Below, one piece after another: positions 6,400 through 12,338 of a stretch of DNA of 12,338 bases. How positions within the stretch are numbered: position 1 is the stretch's first letter; each line of letters opens with the position of its first letter. Below the pieces are notes generated by a model. It saw only the letters and a list, made by a program, of their open reading frames with translations, had not been told where the DNA came from and searched no databases. This stretch comes from Anaerolineales bacterium (GTDB taxonomy: Bacteria; Chloroflexota; Anaerolineae; Anaerolineales; E44-bin32), in the NCBI GenBank assembly GCA_011772595.1, contig WVZH01000565.1, forward strand, positions 41,774 through 54,111. The letters are read 5' to 3'. A program made the translations under genes and the position numbers.

Positions 6400-6414
6400 T
6401 GGTGCTCCAGTGCC

Positions 6415-6435
6415 TAATCCCTGATCCCTATTCCC
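6415..6435. repeat. Three imperfect 7-nt tandem repeats
   Basis: TAATCCC, TGATCCC and TATTCCC follow each other directly, sharing T..TCCC-like positions. The pyrimidine-rich strand continues to about 6453. No function is evident. Confidence 0.5.
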
Positions 6436-6467
6436 ACTCTTCCTCCCCAGCCCTTCGAAGACGTTTA

Positions 6468-6476
6468 TGGGATAAT
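6468..6476 (+). promoter_or_regulatory. Likely extended -10 promoter of the polysaccharide operon
   Basis: TGG followed by GATAAT gives an extended -10 element (TGn at 6468-6470, hexamer at 6471-6476). No good -35 hexamer is seen, as is common for extended -10 promoters. Transcription would start near 6483 and give a leader of about 20 nt containing the AGGAGG box that serves the GTG start at 6502. Confidence 0.4.
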
Positions 6477-6501
6477 AAAAGCCTCAATAAGGAGGCTGGG
6501 T

Positions 6502-7785
6502 GTGAGTTTTGAAACTCTCTGCGTCCTGGGATTGGGCTATATCGGTTTGCCCACCGCCAGTACATTTGCGACGCATGGCATCCGTGTTATCGGCGTCGAT
6601 GTGGATCAACGCGTCGTTAACGTTCTACGTAACGGCGAAGTACACATTCAAGAGCCCGGATTGCGCACGCTCGTTCAGGCGGCATTTCGCTCTGGGAACC
6701 TGCAGGTGAGAGAGTCCCCTGAACCGGTGGATGCCTTCGTCATCGCAGTGCCCACGCCGGTCACGCAGGATAAGCGGGCCGATCTCAAGTACGTCGTCTC
6801 CGCGAGCGAGTCCGTTGTCCCCCATCTGAGAGCGGGAAACCTAGTGGTGCTCGAATCCACTTCGCCGCCGCGCACCACCATAGACGTGGTGGCGCCCATC
6901 CTCGAGCGCTCGGGTTTACGAGTGGGCGAGGATTTTCAACTGGCATACTCTGCCGAGCGTGTGTTGCCTGGGCAGATCCTGCGCGAACTAATCGAGAACG
7001 CGCGCGTGATCGGAGGGATTGATAGGGCGTCAGCGGAGGCTTGCCGCGACTTGTATCGTACGTTCGTGCTCGGCGAGATCGCCATCACGGACGCCACGAC
7101 AGCCGAGATGGTCAAGCTGATGGAAAATACCTTTCGGGACGTGAACATCGCCATTGCGAATGAATTTGCGCGTCAGGCAGATCACATCGGTGTCGATGTC
7201 TGGGAGGCGATCCGTTTGGCGAATCTCCATCCACGGATAAATATCCTCAACCCCGGTCCAGGTGTAGGGGGGCATTGCGTCTGTGTCGACCCCTGGTTTC
7301 TTGTAGATGCTGTGCCCGATCAATCGGCACTCATTCGGCAAGCACGTGAGGTTAACGACGGACAACCGGGCTATGTCACTCGGCGATTCGAGGAGACTCT
7401 AGGTGGACTTAAAGGAAAGCGTATCGCCGCACTTGGATTGACTTACAAATCCGACATCGACGACCTGCGTGAGAGCCCGGCAATGGAAGTCGTCCGGCTG
7501 CTTATTCGGGCGAAGGCCGAGGTACGGACGTACGAGCCGTTTGTCCTCACATCGTCTGTCAAGGGCGCAGAGGCCGCAATTTCACTTGAATCTGCGCTGG
7601 AAGAAGCGGATGCCGTTGTATTGCTCGTCGATCACCACGAATTTTGCACGCTTGATCCTCAGATTGTGGCACAGGCGATGCCTGGACGATTTGCTTTCGA
7701 CACGCGCGGTGCTTGGGATCGTGAAGCCTGGCGTCAGGCCGGGTTTCAATTGCACGTCTTGGGGGTAGGGGAGCGCGATGGCTGA
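6502..7785 (+). CDS. wecC: UDP-N-acetyl-D-mannosamine dehydrogenase (nucleotide-sugar dehydrogenase)
   Basis: A 427-residue NAD-dependent dehydrogenase that oxidises UDP-ManNAc to UDP-ManNAcA in two steps. The N-terminal Rossmann motif is GLGYIGLP (10-17), with D33 of GVDVD likely contacting the NAD ribose. The central dimerisation domain has the catalytic-site lysine in VKLMENTFRDVNIA (K205), and the active-site cysteine is C259 in GVGGHCVCVDP (254-264). The C-terminal UDP-binding domain begins near GLTYKSDIDDLRESPA (312-327). The presence of wecB directly downstream supports the ManNAc rather than a glucose substrate. The second cysteine (C261) replaces the usual proline or alanine. The GTG start at 6502 is supported by GGAGG (6491-6495) 6 nt upstream. 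It is the first gene of the operon and overlaps wecB by 8 nt. Confidence 0.95.
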   Translation: MSFETLCVLGLGYIGLPTASTFATHGIRVIGVDVDQRVVNVLRNGEVHIQEPGLRTLVQAAFRSGNLQVRESPEPVDAFVIAVPTPVTQDKRADLKYVVSASESVVPHLRAGNLVVLESTSPPRTTIDVVAPILERSGLRVGEDFQLAYSAERVLPGQILRELIENARVIGGIDRASAEACRDLYRTFVLGEIAITDATTAEMVKLMENTFRDVNIAIANEFARQADHIGVDVWEAIRLANLHPRINILNPGPGVGGHCVCVDPWFLVDAVPDQSALIRQAREVNDGQPGYVTRRFEETLGGLKGKRIAALGLTYKSDIDDLRESPAMEVVRLLIRAKAEVRTYEPFVLTSSVKGAEAAISLESALEEADAVVLLVDHHEFCTLDPQIVAQAMPGRFAFDTRGAWDREAWRQAGFQLHVLGVGERDG

Positions 7786-8902
7786 CCGCCGACTGCGCGT
7801 TCTTTCAATCTTCGGAACCCGCCCTGAAGCGATCAAGATGGCTCCGGTGATCGCGCGTCTGACGCTGACGGAAGGCGTTGAATCGCAGGTCTGCGTGACC
7901 GCACAACACCGCCAAATGCTCGACCAGGTGCTCAATCTATTCGATATTCAACCCGATTATGATCTTGACCTCATGCGACCCGACCAACCTCTTCCCGCCT
8001 TGACAGCCTCATTGTTCACCGGGCTCGAACCGGTGTTGCGTGAGGTGCAACCCGACTGGGTACTGGCGCAAGGGGACACCACAACCGTCATGGCGGCCTC
8101 CCTGCTCGCCTATTATCTCGGTGTCCGTATGGGACACGTCGAAGCCGGACTTCGTACAGGGGATAAATGGCAACCTTTCCCGGAAGAGATAAACCGTCGC
8201 GTGGCTGGAGTGGTGGCCGATTTACACTTCGCGCCGACCGAGAATTCACGTCAGAACCTGTTGCGGGAGGGGGTGCCCGAGGAGCAGATCGTGGTCACTG
8301 GAAATCCGGTGATCGATGCCTTGCAAACGATTGTTACCCGGCCCTATGACCTCGCAAGCGGGTCGCTGGCGGAGATCCCATGGGAGAAAAGGATTATTCT
8401 CGTCACCGCTCATCGTCGAGAAAACTTCGGTGAACCGATGAGGCACATCTTCACAGCACTTCAGCGGGTTGCTGAAAAGTACGCAGGGGAAGTGCATCTG
8501 ATCTATCCGGTGCACCTCAACCCCAATGTCCAGGCGCCGGCGTACGAGATGTTGGGGGACGTTCCGAACATCACCCTCACGGAACCATTGGATTATCTGC
8601 CGATGGTTCATATTATGAAGCGCGCCTATCTGGTGCTGACCGATTCGGGGGGTCTGCAAGAGGAAGCGCCTGCGCTGGGTACCCCTGTGCTGGTCATGCG
8701 CGAGGTGACAGAGCGACCCGAAGCGATCGAAGCGGGAACGGCTCGCCTGGTGGGCACCGACATCGACCGTATCGTAGCGGAAACCGGTAGGCTCTTGGAC
8801 GATGAGGTCGCCTATCTGACGATGGCACGCGCTATCAACCCCTTTGGGGACGGCCACGCTGCCGAGCGAATTGTTCAAGCCTTGGTGGAAACGTCGACCT
8901 GA
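7778..8902 (+). CDS. wecB: UDP-N-acetylglucosamine 2-epimerase (non-hydrolysing)
   Basis: A 374-residue GT-B-fold enzyme that interconverts UDP-GlcNAc and UDP-ManNAc. Signatures seen: FGTRPEAIKMAP at 12-23, AQGDTTT at 97-103 with the acid D100, GHVEAGLRT at 119-127, FPEEINRR at 134-141 with E136 and E137, TAHRRENFG at 210-218 including H212 and R213, TDSGGLQEEAP at 288-298 for UDP binding, and TERPEAIEAGT at 311-321. All expected active-site positions are present and the length is normal. The ATG at 7778 overlaps the end of wecC by 8 nt and has AGGGGAG about 4 nt upstream, indicating translational coupling. Its product is the substrate of the preceding dehydrogenase. Confidence 0.97.
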   Translation: MADRRLRVLSIFGTRPEAIKMAPVIARLTLTEGVESQVCVTAQHRQMLDQVLNLFDIQPDYDLDLMRPDQPLPALTASLFTGLEPVLREVQPDWVLAQGDTTTVMAASLLAYYLGVRMGHVEAGLRTGDKWQPFPEEINRRVAGVVADLHFAPTENSRQNLLREGVPEEQIVVTGNPVIDALQTIVTRPYDLASGSLAEIPWEKRIILVTAHRRENFGEPMRHIFTALQRVAEKYAGEVHLIYPVHLNPNVQAPAYEMLGDVPNITLTEPLDYLPMVHIMKRAYLVLTDSGGLQEEAPALGTPVLVMREVTERPEAIEAGTARLVGTDIDRIVAETGRLLDDEVAYLTMARAINPFGDGHAAERIVQALVETST

Positions 8903-8916
8903 GGTGGAGAGCAGAT

Positions 8917-9378
8917 ATGCCGCGCAGAGACTTTTTTACAACTCTGGTCTCCGTTCGTCGCAAGCCTATCTTCGGGCGAATTGCTTATTATTCACTCAAA
9001 CTCTTGGGGGTTGAAATCCCGCGGTCCGTCGAGATTGGTGCTGACTTCATGCTCGTGCACGGGGGTTTCGGGGTCGTCATTCACCCGCATACAGTGATCG
9101 GTGATCGTGTAAAAATCTACCCGGGTGTGACGTTGGGACGTGCAGATGTCCATATTCCGGCAGAGGGATCGGCCTTTGAGCGCATTATCGTAGAAGATGA
9201 CGTGTTGCTCTCACCGGGTGCTAAAGTGCTGGGGAAAGAGGGGGTGTTGCGGTTGGGGCGGGGCACGATCGTGGGGGCGAACGCTGTCTTGTTGCAATCC
9301 ACCGGGGAGTATGAAGTTTGGGCGGGTGTTCCGGCGCGTTTTGTAGGGCTTCGGGAGGATAAGGGAGGGGACCGGTAG
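8917..9378 (+). CDS. Hexapeptide-repeat acyltransferase (serine acetyltransferase/WbbJ-like)
   Basis: A 153-residue left-handed beta-helix protein of the CysE/WbbJ group. A short helical N-terminus (1-35) leads into hexapeptide turns from about residue 38 (IGADFML, VIHPHTVIGDRVKIYPGVTLG) to 128, ending with WAGVPARFVG (135-144), the classic CoA-binding tail. H48 aligns with the first catalytic histidine of CysE. The second CysE histidine (in its HPKI motif) is not present: the matching region reads AFERI (87-91). I therefore infer O- or N-acetylation of a sugar in the polysaccharide rather than of serine. ATG at 8917 follows GGTGGAGA by about 6 nt. It lies 14 nt after wecB and 5 nt before the next gene. 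Confidence 0.85.
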   Translation: MPRRDFFTTLVSVRRKPIFGRIAYYSLKLLGVEIPRSVEIGADFMLVHGGFGVVIHPHTVIGDRVKIYPGVTLGRADVHIPAEGSAFERIIVEDDVLLSPGAKVLGKEGVLRLGRGTIVGANAVLLQSTGEYEVWAGVPARFVGLREDKGGDR

Positions 9379-9383
9379 GAGCG

Positions 9384-10406
9384 GTGAAAAAGCTATGCCT
9401 GCATCCGCGCCCCTACGGCGTGGGTGGAATGGTTTCCTTTCACCACAAGCTGAGCGCGGGATTGAAGGCGCGCGGCATTGACGTCACGCACGACCTGGAG
9501 GACACGCCCTACGATGCGGTCCTGGTTGTCGGGGGCACGCGTCATCTGGCCCGATTGCGACGTATCATCAAGCGAGGGATACCTGTCGTTCAACGCCTGC
9601 AGGGGATAAATTGGATTCATCGCAAACTGCGCACAGGAGTACGGCACTTTTTACGTGCCGAGTGGGGCAATTGGATCCTGGCTACCATTCGCAGTCGGTT
9701 GGCAACCGGCATTGTGTATCAGAGTGAATTTGTGCGTGGTTGGTGGGAACGAGCGTATGGTCCCACCCTGGTATCCCACACTGTGGTGCACAACGGAGTC
9801 GATCTGGAGGTCTACAACCCGGATGGGCCGGGTATCCCTCCTGAGGACCGCTATCGGTTGTTGGTCGTGGAGGGAACGCTTGCTGGCGGCTATGAGATGG
9901 GGTTGGAGCATGCTTTGGACCTGGCGGAGGGCGTAGCGAGAATCATCGACCGCCCGGTAGAGCTCATGGTTGTTGGGCGCGTAGCCGTTTCTTTGCGCAC
10001 GAGCGTGGAGCAGAGGGCAAAGGTCTCGCTGGCGTGGGTAGGCCAGGTCCCCCAAGCGCGTATCCCTGAACTCGACCGCTCCGCACATATGCTCTTTTCC
10101 GCCGATATTAATTCGGCCTGTCCTAATGCGGTGATCGAGGCAGTGGCTTGCGGGCTTCCAGTCGTGGCGTTCGAAACGGGGGCTTTGCCCGAGCTGGTGA
10201 CCGGCGATGCAGGGCTGTTGGTGCCATACGGCGGTGATCCCTGGGCTCTCGATCCCCCGGATATGAATGCGCTGGTCGAGGCCGCTAGCGAAATATTGGC
10301 CGACCAAGCACGGTTTCGAGCGGGCGCCAGAGTCAGAGCGGAGGCAGGCTTGGGGCTCGCTGTTATGGTGGATGGCTATCTCGCAGCCCTGGAGGGCGCC
10401 TTATGA
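9384..10406 (+). CDS. Glycosyltransferase family 4-like protein
   Basis: A 340-residue GT-B enzyme, probably cytosolic or peripheral at the inner membrane face, adding a sugar to a lipid-linked glycan. N-terminal acceptor domain: a glycine-rich loop (YGVGGMVSFHHKLSAGL, 11-27) and HNGVD (136-140), typical of the inter-domain junction. C-terminal donor domain: LMVVGRV (194-200) and PNAVIEAVACGLPVVAFETG (247-266), which corresponds to the E-x7-E donor-binding region with E252 as the first retained acid. Donor and acceptor cannot be inferred. The GTG at 9384 is close to AGGAG (9377-9381, only 2 nt away). An in-frame GTG or ATG further in would cut into the Rossmann core, so I keep this start. It overlaps the next gene by 4 nt (ATGA). 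Confidence 0.9.
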   Translation: MKKLCLHPRPYGVGGMVSFHHKLSAGLKARGIDVTHDLEDTPYDAVLVVGGTRHLARLRRIIKRGIPVVQRLQGINWIHRKLRTGVRHFLRAEWGNWILATIRSRLATGIVYQSEFVRGWWERAYGPTLVSHTVVHNGVDLEVYNPDGPGIPPEDRYRLLVVEGTLAGGYEMGLEHALDLAEGVARIIDRPVELMVVGRVAVSLRTSVEQRAKVSLAWVGQVPQARIPELDRSAHMLFSADINSACPNAVIEAVACGLPVVAFETGALPELVTGDAGLLVPYGGDPWALDPPDMNALVEAASEILADQARFRAGARVRAEAGLGLAVMVDGYLAALEGAL

Positions 10407-11521
10407 ATATGCGTCTTCAAGGACGTAGTTTTCATGGACGCGTGGGCCTGCAGCAGCGTGTTCTGCCAGCATATCGCGCGCCGTTCTTTGACCTCCTGGC
10501 CTCATGCTGCCATGGTGGAATGAGCTTGTTTGCTGGCTCCCCTCGTTCCGATGAGGGCGTTTTGACGACAGAACGTCTCCATCGTGCGCAACTGGTTGGC
10601 GCGCACAACATTCATATGCTGCGTGGGCCCTTCTACTTATGCTATCAATCTGGATTGCCTGACTGGCTGCAATCTTGGGATCCTGATGTTTTGATCCTGG
10701 AAGCCAACCCGCGCTATCTCGTCAACTGGAGGGCGGTCTCATGGATGCAACAGCGTGGCCGACCGGTGGTGGGCTGGGGATTGGGAGCCCCCCATGTGGG
10801 GGGAGTGTCTTCAAAACTGCGCCATTTCTTTCGGCGTACGTTTCTACGGCGCTTTGATGCCCTCATCGCGTATAGCACGCTTGGCGCTCATCATTATCGC
10901 CAATTTGGCATACCAGGAGATCTCGTCTTTGTAGCGCCCAACGCCGTATCGTCGATTCCGCCCCCTCTCCCGGAACGGACTGCAACGATTCAGCAGCCGG
11001 CAGGTTTACTCTTTGTCGGCCGGCTGCAAGCACGAAAACGCGTGGATCTCCTGCTGAGGGCTTGCGCGGCCCTGGATACAAAACCAGCTTTGACCATCGT
11101 GGGTGACGGCCCTGCTCGCAGAGAGTTGGAGGCACTGGCTACCGAGATCTTTCCACAGGCCTGTTTCGTTGGTGCTCAGCAGGAAGCGGCACTAGGGGCG
11201 TTTTTCAGGCAGGCTGATTTGTTTGTGCTTCCCGGCACAGGTGGGCTTGCAGTTCAACAAGCAATGGCGCACGGACTTCCCGTTGTTGTCGCCGAGGGCG
11301 ATGGCACACAGAACGATCTGGCAACAGCAGATAACGGTTGGCTCGTATCGCCAGGCGACCTTGAGGCTCTCACCGAGACCATAAGGGAGGCACTATCAGA
11401 TCCCGTGCGCCTGCGGGCGATGGGAAGGATGTCGCACCGTTTGGTGACGGAGCGCTTCAATATTGAAGTCATGGTCGATGTCTTCGTTGAGGCGCTGAAC
11501 ACTGTGAGCCGAGGACGCTGA
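10403..11521 (+). CDS. Glycosyltransferase family 4-like protein
   Basis: A 372-residue GT-B glycosyltransferase. The N-terminal domain has the pattern QQRVLPAYRAPFFDLLA (17-33), seen in a common subgroup of polysaccharide glycosyltransferases. The donor domain shows FVGRLQARKRVDLLLRA (204-220), VGDGP (233-237) and GTGGLAVQQAMAHGLPVV (278-295). In that last stretch the two glutamates of the usual E-x7-E motif are replaced (the second by Q286), a pattern I recall from this subgroup, so it does not by itself mean inactivity. The ATG at 10403 overlaps the previous TGA (ATGA) and has GGAGG 7 nt upstream; an ATG at 10409 is also possible. Sugar specificity is unknown. Confidence 0.9.
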   Translation: MNMRLQGRSFHGRVGLQQRVLPAYRAPFFDLLASCCHGGMSLFAGSPRSDEGVLTTERLHRAQLVGAHNIHMLRGPFYLCYQSGLPDWLQSWDPDVLILEANPRYLVNWRAVSWMQQRGRPVVGWGLGAPHVGGVSSKLRHFFRRTFLRRFDALIAYSTLGAHHYRQFGIPGDLVFVAPNAVSSIPPPLPERTATIQQPAGLLFVGRLQARKRVDLLLRACAALDTKPALTIVGDGPARRELEALATEIFPQACFVGAQQEAALGAFFRQADLFVLPGTGGLAVQQAMAHGLPVVVAEGDGTQNDLATADNGWLVSPGDLEALTETIREALSDPVRLRAMGRMSHRLVTERFNIEVMVDVFVEALNTVSRGR

Positions 11522-11522
11522 G

Positions 11523-12338
11523 GTGCGCCTTCTATTTGTCGTCGACGGGCGCAGCCCCATCGCATTGAATTGGATACGGTATTTCGTCGATGCGGGTCAC
11601 GAAGTCCATATGCTTTCTACGTTCGTGTGTCATCCGGACATGGATCTTGCCTCACTCAGCGTCGTACCGGTCGCCTTCAGTGAATTTCGACGTTCGACGG
11701 TCTCTAACAATCGACAGCCCGTACAGCGATCCTTTGTTGGGGGTGCACGCTGGATTCGTCTGCGAACAGGAATGCGCCATTGGCTGGGCCCATTGACGAT
11801 CCCTCGCGCGGCGGACGCTTTGAGGACCCATATCGACCGTCTAAAGCCCGACCTGGTTCATGCCATGCGTATCCCTTACGAAGGCATGCTCGCCGCGCAC
11901 GCCGATCCGCCGGTTCCGTTAGTGCTCTCGGTTTGGGGAAATGATTTCACGCTGCATGCTCGTGCCACGCCTGTGATGCGTTGGTTCACCCGGCGCGCGC
12001 TCGCGCGTGCCGACGCGCTGCACACCGACTGCCGCCGCGACCTTCGCCTGGCGCGACAATGGGGATATCGCGATCACAACCTTGGGATCGTTTTACCCGG
12101 TGGAGGAGGCGTACGCGAGGATCTGTTCTATCCGGGTGAACCGAATATGGCGACGCTCACGGAACCGTCGCGTTCTGTGTTACAGGAAATACCGCCTGAA
12201 GCACTGGTGGTGGTCAATCCGCGCGGCTTCCGCGCATACGTTCGCAATGACACGTTTTTTCGATCGATCCCCACAGTATTGGAAGCATACCCTGGCGTGA
12301 TCTTTCTGTGTCCGACGATGGCGGGTGAACCAGAAGCG
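11523..12338 (+). CDS. Glycosyltransferase family 4-like protein, 3' end outside the window
   Basis: An open frame of 272 codons that runs off the window end without a stop. The start is GTG at 11523, one base after the previous stop, with GAGGA (11511-11515) 7 nt upstream. Features: a Rossmann-like start RLLFVVDGRS, the segment KPDLVHAMRIPYEG (108-121), LSVWGNDF (135-142) as in many GT4 acceptor domains, a short Gly-rich LPGGGGV (191-197), and NPRGFRAYVRNDTFF (232-246) at the beginning of the donor domain. The E-x7-E region lies beyond the window, so donor-site integrity cannot be judged. It is the sixth gene of the polysaccharide operon as seen here. Confidence 0.85.
   Translation, partial: MRLLFVVDGRSPIALNWIRYFVDAGHEVHMLSTFVCHPDMDLASLSVVPVAFSEFRRSTVSNNRQPVQRSFVGGARWIRLRTGMRHWLGPLTIPRAADALRTHIDRLKPDLVHAMRIPYEGMLAAHADPPVPLVLSVWGNDFTLHARATPVMRWFTRRALARADALHTDCRRDLRLARQWGYRDHNLGIVLPGGGGVREDLFYPGEPNMATLTEPSRSVLQEIPPEALVVVNPRGFRAYVRNDTFFRSIPTVLEAYPGVIFLCPTMAGEPEA

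Noticed and set aside
6415..6435. Short 7-nt tandem repeats considered as a CRISPR or iteron array
   Set aside because: Units are too short, too few and imperfect, with no spacers and no replication or Cas genes nearby.

Overview
The window looks like ordinary chromosome from an uncultured or environmental bacterium of moderate-to-high GC. The most likely source is a member of the Chloroflexota (Anaerolineae-like). This is inference from several weak cues together: an F420-type luciferase-like oxidoreductase, a small four-helix membrane protein with a Chloroflexota look, a GSDE...CWTGTG variant of the RpiB family, and intergenic palindromic repeats of a kind I associate with environmental Chloroflexota genomes. 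No ribosomal or other taxonomic marker is present. I see no phage, transposase, CRISPR array, tRNA or rRNA.

Minus-strand block, positions 51-6249. In transcription order from the right this holds an RpiB-like isomerase (5773-6246), an M32 carboxypeptidase (4014-5522), and, after a gap of about 390 bp with a composite palindromic repeat, a small membrane protein (3255-3620) followed 10 nt later by a stand-alone CheY-like receiver (2876-3244). Then come an LLM-class flavin oxidoreductase (1769-2650) overlapping by 4 nt a lipoprotein with two Gmad2-like Ig domains (846-1772), and a B3/B4 tRNA-editing-like domain protein (51-758). A strong 32-nt palindrome separates the last two genes.

Divergent intergenic region, 6250-6501. 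It carries a 12-bp palindrome just ahead of the isomerase ribosome-binding site, a GC-rich nested inverted repeat, a short 7-nt tandem repeat, and a probable extended -10 promoter for the plus-strand operon.

Plus-strand block, 6502 to the end. This is the start of a tightly packed surface-polysaccharide operon: wecC (UDP-ManNAc dehydrogenase), wecB (UDP-GlcNAc 2-epimerase), a left-handed beta-helix acyltransferase of the serine-acetyltransferase/WbbJ type, and three GT4-like glycosyltransferases, the last running off the window. WecB and WecC would convert UDP-GlcNAc through UDP-ManNAc to UDP-ManNAcA, which the glycosyltransferases could add to a glycan that the acyltransferase decorates. No flippase, polymerase or initiating transferase lies within the window.

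I do not see a convincing new defence or mobile system. The most notable points are the RpiB-family enzyme lacking two canonical active-site histidines, a perfect operator-like palindrome ahead of the carboxypeptidase, and three different intergenic palindromic elements.
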